Positions 1 through 7,248 of a stretch of 15,831 nucleotides of DNA are shown piece by piece. Where the stretch lies: positions 1-15,831 of the forward strand of contig CAYRQP010000028.1 of assembly GCA_964426545.1 (NCBI GenBank), in the 5' to 3' direction. Below the pieces are notes generated by a model. It was not told where the DNA came from, did no database searches, and saw only the letters and a list, made by a program, of their open reading frames with translations. Each line of letters opens with the position of its first letter. Positions within the stretch are counted from its first letter, which is position 1. The translations under genes were made by a program, and so were the position numbers. Source of the stretch: CAYRQP01 sp964426545 (GTDB lineage: Bacteria; Fermentibacterota; Fermentibacteria; Fermentibacterales; JCC-6).

Positions 1-27
1 AAGTGGGAGAAGTGAAGTACGACACTT

Positions 28-55
28 TTGCCAAACGGGAACTTCCTTGTATAAT
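28..55 (+). promoter_or_regulatory. sigma70-type promoter for the M14 peptidase gene
   Basis: A -35 box TTGCCA (28-33, five of six matches to TTGACA) lies 16 bp before a perfect -10 box TATAAT (50-55). A transcription start near 62 would give a leader of about 43 nt before the ATG at 105. This is the best-scoring promoter I can see in the window. It probably drives the peptidase and perhaps rpmA and the genes after it, because no terminator is visible between them. Confidence 0.65.
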
Positions 56-104
56 TCACACTTCTATAGACACGTTCCTAATCCCCTGAATTAGCGAGGT
101 TAAC

Positions 105-1766
105 ATGATAAAAAACACTTTCCATTTTCTCTTCCTTGTACTTCTTGTTACTTCAGTGAGTACGGCATCAGACTACGATATTACAATTCCACACTATTCG
201 GTTCATCTGAATAATGTCTCTCCGGCAGATATTGCAATTCTCGAAGCCAACGATATACTCATAGAGTGGGCTGTGGGAAACAAAGCCTTGGTGAATGTAG
301 ATGCAGAACAGGAAATTCTGCTTCATCATCTCGGATATTTTCCAGTTCGTGTTCCAAGGACCGAGCCACTCGTTCCTTATCCTTCGATAGATGACATTTA
401 TGATTCGATGGACGAAGTACTTACAGCACATCCTGACATCTGCAGACTGATTACTTATGGGACGAGTGTAGAAGGAAGACCCCTTAAGGCTATGATCGTC
501 TCTGCTAATCCGGACACCGAAGAGTTGGAACCTGAAGTCAGAATGACCGGCGGTATTCACGGGGATGAACCTGCTGCATCAACCACAACCCTGAACTTTC
601 TTGTTGTTTTGACAGACGGATATGCAACAAGCCCCACTTGCCAGTATGTAATCAATAACTCTGAAGTCTGGATCATTCCTGTTGTCAATCCCGATGGATA
701 TTATCACGACAGCAGAAGCAATGCAAACGGAATCGACCTTAACAGAAACTGCAGTTACATGGGACCGGGCGGAGGAGGCGGGTCAACTGCTTTCTCAGAG
801 CCGGAAACAGCAGGTCTTCGGGATCTAACGATGCTGAGCTGGCCTGCAGTCGAGAACTTCATAAACCCATTTGTCACGGGTCTTTCTCTGCACGGGGGAG
901 CAGCGTGCTTCAACTCAGTCTGGAATTACTCAACAACTCCATTACCTGAAGACTATGACCTGATACTGGAACAGGCAAATGTTTATGCAAACAGCCCCGG
1001 TATCACTGCCTACTTCGGAAGCAATTTCGATATCTATGTTCCGGGAGCCAGCTGGTATGAAACCAACGGTGATGTGAATGACTGGAGCTACGGTGAGTGC
1101 GGGACAGTTGATGCGACAATAGAAGTACACAACGACAAGCATGTTTCGGATTGGCCCGGAGTTGCAAACGCTCACTATGGAGCAACCCTTTCCTTCTTTC
1201 AGTCAAGCATATACGGCATCTGGGGAACAGTCACCAACGGCTCGGGAGATCCTCTCGATGCAAATATATCTATAGGTACTTCAGACGGTTTTGATTCTTC
1301 TGTACTCCGATTCTGCAGAACAGATGTCACACTCGGGGACTACCACAAAACACTGCTTCCCGGTACTTATGATGTCGAAGTAACAGTTGCCGGTTATACC
1401 CCCCAATCGGTAACCGGAGTTGTTGTCGGAGCGGAAGAGCAGGTCGAAGTCAGTTTTGTTCTTGACCCTGTAGGAATAGAAGAGAGTCCGGAGCAGGGAT
1501 TATTGATAAGCGGACTTTCTGTATTCCCAAATCCAATGGCAGGAACCTGTGAATTTTCACTGCCCGTCACAGGGGTTGAAGGAACGCTTGTTATTTATGA
1601 TATTAGCGGTCACGCAATAAAGCAGATGGATATCAGTTCTGATGAAGTATCTCTGCGGTGGAACTGTGCAGACGAAGAAGGTCATTCAGTTCCGTCAGGG
1701 ATTTACATTGCACGATATTCAGGTGGAGTAATTGCAGAAACAACAAGACTTATTGTAAACAGGTAG
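105..1766 (+). CDS. Secreted M14 zinc carboxypeptidase with C-terminal sorting-type domain
   Basis: Exported zinc metallocarboxypeptidase that removes C-terminal residues from peptides. Residues 1-21 form a signal peptide (lysine at 3, hydrophobic core 6-18). The M14 catalytic core spans about 90-368. Zinc ligands are His152 and Glu155 in HGDE and His263 in SLHGG; the substrate-binding Asn213-Arg214 pair sits in DLNRN; the catalytic Glu340 is in ATIEV. The HGG context and the beta-sandwich carboxypeptidase-regulatory-like domain that follows (about 371-452) resemble the M14B (CPE/CPD-like) subfamily. The end (about 470-553, with VFPNP at 473-477 and a GIYIARY strand) resembles the Por/type IX or FlgD-like C-terminal domains of FCB bacteria, which suggests surface display or secretion. 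All catalytic residues are present, so it should be active. The start at 105 has a GAGGT ribosome site at 96-100 and directly begins the signal peptide. Confidence 0.9.
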   Translation: MIKNTFHFLFLVLLVTSVSTASDYDITIPHYSVHLNNVSPADIAILEANDILIEWAVGNKALVNVDAEQEILLHHLGYFPVRVPRTEPLVPYPSIDDIYDSMDEVLTAHPDICRLITYGTSVEGRPLKAMIVSANPDTEELEPEVRMTGGIHGDEPAASTTTLNFLVVLTDGYATSPTCQYVINNSEVWIIPVVNPDGYYHDSRSNANGIDLNRNCSYMGPGGGGGSTAFSEPETAGLRDLTMLSWPAVENFINPFVTGLSLHGGAACFNSVWNYSTTPLPEDYDLILEQANVYANSPGITAYFGSNFDIYVPGASWYETNGDVNDWSYGECGTVDATIEVHNDKHVSDWPGVANAHYGATLSFFQSSIYGIWGTVTNGSGDPLDANISIGTSDGFDSSVLRFCRTDVTLGDYHKTLLPGTYDVEVTVAGYTPQSVTGVVVGAEEQVEVSFVLDPVGIEESPEQGLLISGLSVFPNPMAGTCEFSLPVTGVEGTLVIYDISGHAIKQMDISSDEVSLRWNCADEEGHSVPSGIYIARYSGGVIAETTRLIVNR

Positions 1767-1790
1767 GCATTATTTTGAAAGGTTCGGAAA

Positions 1791-2048
1791 ATGGCACATA
1801 AGAAATCTTCAAGCAGTTCGAGGAACGGACGCGATACAGCAGGACGTCGGCTTGGTGTTAAATCCCCAGCAGGTTCGGTTGTCACAGCAGGATCGATAAT
1901 CATACGTCAGCGCGGTACCAGGATTCATCCGGGTATCAACGTGGGTAAAGGCAGTGATGACACTCTTTTTGCAAAAGCTGACGGCAGGATTAAATTCCAT
2001 AGAATGGGTGGCAGAAAGGTCGCTTCCGTAATAGCCGATCAAGCATAG
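1791..2048 (+). CDS. rpmA: 50S ribosomal protein L27
   Basis: Component of the large ribosomal subunit; its N-terminal tail reaches toward the peptidyl transferase centre. The 85-residue length is normal. The family signature is intact: RNGRD at 11-15, then RLGVK, AGSIIIRQRGT, HPGINVG and TLFAKADG. The protein begins MAHKK directly, without the cleaved N-terminal extension found in Firmicutes. The tail has a run of five serines (6-10) where many homologues have glycine-rich residues. AAAGG at 1777-1781 is the likely ribosome site. Its usual partners, rplU (L21) upstream and obgE downstream, are absent here. It follows the peptidase by 24 bp and precedes hutI by 15 bp. Confidence 0.97.
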   Translation: MAHKKSSSSSRNGRDTAGRRLGVKSPAGSVVTAGSIIIRQRGTRIHPGINVGKGSDDTLFAKADGRIKFHRMGGRKVASVIADQA

Positions 2049-2063
2049 ATTATCAGGAATGAG

Positions 2064-3356
2064 ATGATTTCAGCTGATCGGGTACTGACAAATATAGGGG
2101 AACTGGTCACAATGGCCGGTTCCCCTTCTTTACGTCGCGGAAGTGCTTCTGCAGAACTTTCCATAATTGAGAATGGTGCGTTTGCATTTGAGGGTAGTCA
2201 AATTGTCTGGGTGGGATCATCGGAAGATATCGCATCAAAGGTAGATCTTTGTGATGTAATCGACATTATTGACTGCAAAGATAGAATGGTCACTCCAGGT
2301 TTTGTGGATTCCCACACACACCCGCTGTTCGGGAAAACGCGTCAGGATGAATTTGCAATACGGGCTGCAGGTGCGGATTATGAAGAGATAGCGAAGGCCG
2401 GTGGCGGGATACTCAACAGTGTTGAAAAAACGCGGAATACATCGACCAAATTTCTAAAAGAAAATCTTATTCATCATTTGGGTATCATGCTCGCTTACGG
2501 GACCACAACTGCCGAAGTAAAGAGCGGTTACGGTCTCGATGTTAATACTGAGATTAGGTGTCTTGAAGTCGTTTCGGAACTGATTCCCGCATGGGAGCAA
2601 ACGCTTGTTCCGACTTTTCTCGGAGCACATGAAGTCCCTGTTGAATTCAGGGGACGCGCAGATGAATATCTCGACATGATAATCGAGAAGGTGCTTCCTG
2701 TAATCAAAGAGAGAGAGCTCGCAAAATACGTTGATATCTTCTGTGAGAAAGGTGTTTTTACACCCGAACAGAGTTTTAGATATCTCAGTGCTGCAAAGGA
2801 GATGGGGTTCGGTATCAAAATTCATGCCGACGAGTTTCATGATACTGGCGGCGCCGGCATAGCTGTAGATCTCGATGCGGCAAGTGCCGACCATCTCCTG
2901 TCGATATCCCGGGAGAATATGAAGAGAATGGCGGAAAGTAACACGGTTGCTACGCTGCTTCCGGGGACTGCACTGTTTTTGGGTAAACCATTCCCTCCGG
3001 GACGGGAACTCATTGATGCAGGTGCTGGTGTTGCCCTTGCCACAGACTTCAATCCGGGGAGCTGTTTCTGCGAATCCATGCCGTTCATGGTCAATCTCGC
3101 GGTCTGTCAATGCGGGATGACTGTCGAGGAGGCACTTGTTTCAGCGACAATCAACGGAGCTGTGGCTCTGGGACTTGCTGAGCGAAAAGGCAGCATTGAA
3201 GTAGGCAAGGATGCTGACTTTATCATTTGGGATACAGATGACTATAGGAGTATAGCGTATCATCTTGCCGTTCCGGATATTATTGATGTATTCACTGCTG
3301 AGACAGCTGTTTATGACATTCTCAGAGGAAACCAGACAATGGTCGGTGAAAAATGA
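2064..3356 (+). CDS. hutI: Imidazolonepropionase
   Basis: Amidohydrolase that opens 4-imidazolone-5-propanoate to N-formimino-L-glutamate, the third step of histidine degradation, in the cytoplasm. The 430-residue length is a little above the common ~405-415. Metal ligands are His84 and His86 (DSHTHP), His254 (KIHADEF) and Asp328 (ATDFNPG). Likely substrate residues are Arg93, His189 (GAHEVP), Glu257 and His277 (SADHL), judged by family pattern. The amidohydrolase composite domain is completed by the C-terminal strand region around GKDADFIIWD (381-390). AGGA at 2055-2058 sits 5 bp before the ATG. The stop overlaps the next start in ATGA. No hutH, hutU, hutG or formiminotransferase gene is nearby, so the rest of the pathway must be elsewhere if it exists. 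Confidence 0.93.
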   Translation: MISADRVLTNIGELVTMAGSPSLRRGSASAELSIIENGAFAFEGSQIVWVGSSEDIASKVDLCDVIDIIDCKDRMVTPGFVDSHTHPLFGKTRQDEFAIRAAGADYEEIAKAGGGILNSVEKTRNTSTKFLKENLIHHLGIMLAYGTTTAEVKSGYGLDVNTEIRCLEVVSELIPAWEQTLVPTFLGAHEVPVEFRGRADEYLDMIIEKVLPVIKERELAKYVDIFCEKGVFTPEQSFRYLSAAKEMGFGIKIHADEFHDTGGAGIAVDLDAASADHLLSISRENMKRMAESNTVATLLPGTALFLGKPFPPGRELIDAGAGVALATDFNPGSCFCESMPFMVNLAVCQCGMTVEEALVSATINGAVALGLAERKGSIEVGKDADFIIWDTDDYRSIAYHLAVPDIIDVFTAETAVYDILRGNQTMVGEK

Positions 3357-4846
3357 ACAACAATCATAACAGAAAAAAAGTCCAGAAACTCATTCAGGAC
3401 AGGAACTACGAAGGTGCACACAAAGCACTCCTCAGTATGATACGGTCTGACCCGCACAACGCAACGAGTTTAAGCACTCTCGGGGATGTTCTTGTAAAAC
3501 TGGGAAATACGAAGATCGCGATTGAATATTATGAACAGGCAGTCGCTGGTTATCTGAAAAACAAACTGCCGGTACCGGCACTCACAATTGCAAGAAAGAT
3601 ACTCAGAGTAGGTGAGAACTCTTCAAGAGTGTATTTTCTGATGGGCAGGATATACCACAGTTTGGACAAGCAAGAGGAGGCAGAAGTCGAATTTCTGAAG
3701 TATTTGGAGACCGTTCCCGAAGATAGTCCCGATGCAATGGCAGTTCACGCGATTTTATCTGAATATCATCCGGATGATGCAGCATGGAAGACGAAACTTC
3801 CGGAAGACGCATATACCGTCGGAGAGACGATAGAAGAATCCATCATAGAGGAAACTACAGAAGAACCGGACCCCGAGTCCGGAGTGGAGCCCCTTTCGGA
3901 TAACAGCTTTCGTTCAGAGCAAACCGATACAGAGGAATCCCTCGACAACAGGGAAGAAGTTGTACAGGGTTCCCCCGATGATACAGAAACCGATTCTTCG
4001 GTAAGTCTCCAAAACCATATTGATTCGGCAAAACATCTGTTAGACAACGGAGACAGTTACGAAGCTGCGATGGAGTATCTGAAAGCCTGCAGATTACTCA
4101 GGTGCGAAGAAAAAGAATCCATGGTGTATGACCTCCTCGACAATATTCTCGAAATCAGTCCTGAAAATCTGCCGGCAGCTAAAGAACTTCTACGGGTCTC
4201 GAAACTTCGTGGTGTATACAGGAGCGCGAGAGCCTTGTATATGCTTGCCGCAGCTCATCTTCTGAATGGTAATTTCCCGGAAGCATTAGAAATACTGGAC
4301 CAGGTTGATGAAACTGCCGGGGATGATAGAGAGCATGCATTACTCCGAGAATTACTGAACAGTAATACCGGACTGACTGCCGGGAGAACGACTGATTTGG
4401 AATCCGATTATATCAGGACTCACACTGAACCGGGACAAGGGTCGATTTTCGATGGAATACATGCTGAGTTATCGGGGAAAGTCGACTCGATTCAGGCATT
4501 TTACAATCCGGAGATATGTTTCGAAAATGGGATTGATGCATTAGAACTTGAACTGTATGAAGAAGCGGTCGAAGAGTTCAGAAAAACAGAGTATTCTCAG
4601 GCTTATAGAGTTCGTGCAAGATACAATACCGCTTTGTGTCTCTTCTATCTCTATGAATTGAATAAGGCGGAAGCTGAGTGCCTGAAAGGTATTGCCTTAT
4701 GTAATGGAGAAGAAAAGAAGAGCCTTGTCGGGTATTTTCTGCTTCTCGCCGACATTTACGAAAAAACTGACAGACAGGAACTTGCCGGCAAATTGAAAAA
4801 TGCAATCTATGAGTTAGAAGCAGATTCCAACAGCGATTCGGAATAA
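3353..4846 (+). CDS. Cytoplasmic tetratricopeptide-repeat protein
   Basis: Probable protein-interaction scaffold of unknown partner. There is no signal peptide or membrane helix. Three helical parts are visible: TPR-like repeats at about 4-120 (for example residues 16-65 with NYEGAHKALL and the alternating A/L/Y pattern), a low-complexity acidic linker at about 155-218 rich in Glu, Asp, Ser and Thr, and more TPR-like helices at 220-335 and 390-485 (SYEAAMEYL, NFPEALEILDQV, LYEEAVEEFRK). Residues 340-385 form a second, less regular linker. The gene overlaps hutI by 4 bp (ATGA) and lies 2 bp before the DUF512 gene, so it is likely co-translated with both. This is a generic family and no precise function can be given. 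It does not carry the exported layout of a BatE-type TPR protein. Confidence 0.82.
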   Translation: MNNNHNRKKVQKLIQDRNYEGAHKALLSMIRSDPHNATSLSTLGDVLVKLGNTKIAIEYYEQAVAGYLKNKLPVPALTIARKILRVGENSSRVYFLMGRIYHSLDKQEEAEVEFLKYLETVPEDSPDAMAVHAILSEYHPDDAAWKTKLPEDAYTVGETIEESIIEETTEEPDPESGVEPLSDNSFRSEQTDTEESLDNREEVVQGSPDDTETDSSVSLQNHIDSAKHLLDNGDSYEAAMEYLKACRLLRCEEKESMVYDLLDNILEISPENLPAAKELLRVSKLRGVYRSARALYMLAAAHLLNGNFPEALEILDQVDETAGDDREHALLRELLNSNTGLTAGRTTDLESDYIRTHTEPGQGSIFDGIHAELSGKVDSIQAFYNPEICFENGIDALELELYEEAVEEFRKTEYSQAYRVRARYNTALCLFYLYELNKAEAECLKGIALCNGEEKKSLVGYFLLLADIYEKTDRQELAGKLKNAIYELEADSNSDSE

Positions 4847-4848
4847 TC

Positions 4849-6060
4849 TTGCTGACAATTACAGAAGTTGAACCCAGTTCTCCTGCATCCTTCGCGGGAC
4901 TTGAACCAAAGGACAGAATCGTCTCCTGTGCAGGATACCAGATCGATGACTGGCTGGATTTCGCCCGCGCAGCAGCAGGTTTCAACATATCTCTTGTCGT
5001 TAAAAGAAGTTCTATAGAGCGGTGTATTCAGATTACGAGACGACCCGGAGTCCAATGGGGGATGCATTTCGAAGGAGAAAATCCGTCTGTGTGCCGATGC
5101 AGGTGCATATTTTGTTTTGTTGATCAACTACCGCCTGATGCACGGGCTTCACTGAAGGTAAAAGACGATGATGTAAAGTACTCCTTTTACCAGGGGACCT
5201 ACATATCGCTCAGTATGGAGCAGGCTGAGTATGCAGTCAAGAAGGAGCTTTCACCCATTCATGTGTCAGTACATTCGACAAACCCTGAACTCAGGGGGAG
5301 AATCATGGGAGCGGGAAGAGATCTGCCCATTTTACCCAGGCTGAAACTCCTTTCAGAAGCAGGTATAAAAATTGAAACACAGATAGTCGTGGTACCCGGA
5401 TGGAATGACGGTGATGAACTCGGACAGACGATTGCAGACCTAATCAAAGTCGAGGGAGTGAGTCAGCTAGGCGTAGTTCCGGTCGGTCTTACAAGACACA
5501 GAGATGGATTGACAGAGATAAGGTGTCCGGATAAATCTGAATCAGGAGTGATCCTGGATGTTTGTGAAAAGTGGCAGAAGAAGGCGCTTGAATTAGGAGG
5601 AACCTTCTGGATATATGCCGCAGACGAATTCTATAGAATTGCTGAAAGACAAATCCCATCTTTTGAGTATTATGAGGACTGTACTCTTCAGGCAAACGGA
5701 ATCGGACTTCTCAGGAATCTGCTGGACTGCGACACTTCTCATATTAGCGGGAGCGGGACATTGTACTGCGGCAGTATGGTGGAACTTTTTATGAATAAAG
5801 TGCTTAAAGATAAGAGATATAGAATTGTGCCGGTGGAGAATAAATATCTCGGGGAAACGGTAACTGTATCCGGTTTGATGGCCGGAAGTGATGTTGCGAG
5901 GGCAGTTGATTCAGATACGGTATCCGATGGGAACATATATCTTCCGGCAATCATGTTCAATGATGACGGAATAGCAATCGATGGATGGAGCATCGAAGAT
6001 ATTGAGCGGGAGACAGAGCGCGATGTAACTGTCATCACCGACCTGGAACAACTGTGCTAA
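4849..6060 (+). CDS. DUF512 protein: PDZ plus radical-SAM-like domains, TTG start
   Basis: Belongs to the widespread DUF512 family, whose reaction is not established. Order of parts: an N-terminal PDZ-like domain (about 1-65, starting TITEVEPSSPA and containing GLEPKDRI), a radical-SAM-type cluster motif Cys82-x3-Cys86-x2-Cys89 followed by FCFVDQLP, the family-typical KVKDDD and GTYISLS segments (103-121), then the DUF512 region with NGIGLLRNLL (283-292) and GETVTVSGLMAGSDV (335-349). The length of 403 is slightly shorter than the typical ~430-450. I chose TTG at 4849: the frame is closed by TGA at 4810-4812, no ATG or GTG lies between, and the PDZ fold begins at once. There is no strong ribosome site, so coupling to the TPR gene 2 bp upstream is likely. 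An extra cysteine (Cys84) lies inside the cluster loop. Confidence 0.88.
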   Translation: MLTITEVEPSSPASFAGLEPKDRIVSCAGYQIDDWLDFARAAAGFNISLVVKRSSIERCIQITRRPGVQWGMHFEGENPSVCRCRCIFCFVDQLPPDARASLKVKDDDVKYSFYQGTYISLSMEQAEYAVKKELSPIHVSVHSTNPELRGRIMGAGRDLPILPRLKLLSEAGIKIETQIVVVPGWNDGDELGQTIADLIKVEGVSQLGVVPVGLTRHRDGLTEIRCPDKSESGVILDVCEKWQKKALELGGTFWIYAADEFYRIAERQIPSFEYYEDCTLQANGIGLLRNLLDCDTSHISGSGTLYCGSMVELFMNKVLKDKRYRIVPVENKYLGETVTVSGLMAGSDVARAVDSDTVSDGNIYLPAIMFNDDGIAIDGWSIEDIERETERDVTVITDLEQLC

Positions 6061-6102
6061 GTACCGTGACACCTTAATTCGAAGAATTAAGTGTCATGGT
6101 AC
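6061..6102 (+). terminator. Long imperfect hairpin directly after the DUF512 gene
   Basis: The left arm 6061-6080 pairs with the right arm 6084-6102 around a 3-nt loop (GAA). There is one G-T wobble position and one bulged C, giving about 19 pairs. It begins at the base after the stop codon. No T-tract follows, so it is not a classical intrinsic terminator. It could protect the mRNA 3' end, act as a weak terminator, or be a repetitive palindromic element. Its arms carry TGACAC and GTGTCA, resembling the GGGACAC palindromes at 6207-6232 and 13176-13224. Confidence 0.6.
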
Positions 6103-6103
6103 T

Positions 6104-6247
6104 ATGAGTAACACCTACAGAACAACGGGACACGATGGACTATACAGAACAACGGGACACGATGGACTATACAGAACAACGGGACACGATGGACTATACA
6201 GAACAACGGGACACGATGGAATCATGTCCCTAGTAATGGAGGGATAA
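6104..6247 (+). CDS. Possible 47-residue repeat peptide overlapping the moxR start
   Basis: An ATG at 6104 opens a frame that runs through all four tandem repeats and ends at TAA 6245-6247, sharing one base with the moxR ATG (TAATG). The product would be MSNT, then three copies of YRTTGHDGL, then YRTTGHDGI and MSLVMEG. The TAATG junction matches the coupling style of the operon downstream. Against it: no ribosome site is seen before 6104, the start abuts a strong hairpin, and the repeat is open in all three forward frames, so the open frame proves little. It may be a leader ORF or simple chance. Confidence 0.2.
   Translation: MSNTYRTTGHDGLYRTTGHDGLYRTTGHDGLYRTTGHDGIMSLVMEG
6116..6220 (+). 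repeat. Perfect 27-bp tandem repeat, 3.9 copies, before moxR
   Basis: Copies start at 6116, 6143, 6170 and 6197. The first three are identical over 27 bp and the fourth is identical for 24 bp, then diverges. Each unit contains GGGACACGATGG. The absence of any substitution suggests recent expansion by slippage or strong homogenisation. The array fills most of the space between the DUF512 gene and moxR, so it lies in the leader of any transcript that starts upstream of it. Confidence 0.95.
6209..6230 (+). promoter_or_regulatory. Short hairpin formed by the last repeat unit and its right arm
   Basis: GGGACACGAT (part of the fourth repeat) can pair with ATCATGTCCC (6221-6230) with one C-A mismatch around the tiny intervening GG/A. 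In practice the closing base pairs would open to give a 3-7 nt loop. Only the fourth repeat has this right arm adjacent, but the other three left arms could compete for it. The structure ends 7 nt before the moxR ribosome site GGAGGG (6238-6243), so it may influence initiation without masking it. Confidence 0.45.
6238..6243 (+). promoter_or_regulatory. Strong ribosome binding site of moxR
   Basis: GGAGGG lies 3 nt before the ATG at 6247 (4 nt counting from GGAGG). It is the clearest Shine-Dalgarno match in the bat operon and fixes the moxR start. It lies within the last codons of the possible leader ORF. Confidence 0.75.
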
Positions 6248-7239
6248 TGTCACAGGAAGAAATCGAAGCCCTGCAAAGGGAGATTAGCGAGAAGTCACCG
6301 AGGATTGAGAAGATAAAAGAGCAGTTTTCAGGTGTGGTTGTAGGGCAGGAGGAGTTCCGCACCGGTTTAATGACCGCTCTTCTCTGCGAAGGGCATGTAC
6401 TGATCGAAGGGGTTCCCGGACTTGCCAAGACGCTTGCCGCCAAGACGCTTTCGGAATGTGTAAGCGCTTCCTTTTCGCGAATACAGTTCACGCCCGACCT
6501 ACTTCCGACAGATCTGACAGGAACAATGATATTTCAGAAAGAAACTGAGACATTCGCTGCGCGTAAAGGCCCGCTCTTTGCCGAGTTCATTCTAGCCGAC
6601 GAGATCAACAGGGCTCCCGCTAAAGTACAAAGTGCCCTACTCGAAGCAATGCAGGAAAAACAGGTTACTTTCGGTGGAACGACACATTATCTGCCTGATT
6701 TATTCTTCGTGACGGCAACTCAGAATCCGATCGAGCAGGAGGGAACCTACCCGCTCCCGGAAGCTCAGGTCGACCGGTTTCTCCTGAAACTGAAGGTCGA
6801 TTACCCGACAAAGCGGGAGGAAATAGAGATACTGAAGAGAGTCGGCGGTGCTGAACTTCCCACACCTGAAAGGGTGCTGACTCCTGCAGATGTCATCGAA
6901 CTGCGCAATCTTGCATCGAGAATTCAGGTGGAGGAATCCGTATTGGATTACATGACCCGGATAGTGGCAGCTACGCGGTACCCCAGAGAGTCAGGTCTGC
7001 GTGACCTGGAAGACCTCATTAGCGTTGGAGCAAGTCCCCGCGGTACGCTTGGGCTGCTATCCGCGGCGCGCACGCGGGCACTGCTTTACGGTGAAGCCTT
7101 CGTAATTCCGGAACTGGTCAAAGAAGTCGCACATGATGTTCTCAGGCACAGGATTATCCGCTCTTTCGAGGCAGAAGCAGAGGAGATCGGAGTGGAGGAG
7201 ATCATCTCGAAGATCCTTGACAAAGTTCCGGTAAAATAG
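6247..7239 (+). CDS. MoxR-family AAA+ ATPase of the bat operon
   Basis: Cytoplasmic AAA+ ATPase of the MoxR (AAA_3) family, thought to act as a chaperone or activator for vWA-domain partners. Visible motifs are Walker A GVPGLAKT (55-62), Walker B ILADEINRAP (115-124), sensor 1 TATQNP (156-161), a probable arginine finger at Arg177 in EAQVDRF, and the sensor 2 region GASPRG (251-256) followed by the helical lid. The 330-residue length is typical. Neighbours confirm the family: a DUF58 gene follows after 9 bp, then vWA proteins. No convincing promoter lies between the DUF512 gene and this start. Transcription may come from read-through past the 6061 hairpin, or from a promoter I cannot recognise. 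Confidence 0.95.
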   Translation: MSQEEIEALQREISEKSPRIEKIKEQFSGVVVGQEEFRTGLMTALLCEGHVLIEGVPGLAKTLAAKTLSECVSASFSRIQFTPDLLPTDLTGTMIFQKETETFAARKGPLFAEFILADEINRAPAKVQSALLEAMQEKQVTFGGTTHYLPDLFFVTATQNPIEQEGTYPLPEAQVDRFLLKLKVDYPTKREEIEILKRVGGAELPTPERVLTPADVIELRNLASRIQVEESVLDYMTRIVAATRYPRESGLRDLEDLISVGASPRGTLGLLSAARTRALLYGEAFVIPELVKEVAHDVLRHRIIRSFEAEAEEIGVEEIISKILDKVPVK

Positions 7240-7248
7240 GCAGTTCAT

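Noticed and set aside
2454..3110. 218-codon reverse-strand frame over hutI
   Set aside because: hutI is unmistakable on the forward strand; the reverse product shows no domain and is rich in cysteine and rare patterns typical of antisense shadows.
6141..6146. -10 box TATACA within the repeats as a moxR promoter
   Set aside because: It occurs at each repeat junction but no -35-like hexamer lies at the proper distance.
6116..6220. CRISPR array
   Set aside because: The 27-bp units are directly adjacent with no unique spacers, and no cas gene is nearby; it is a simple tandem repeat.
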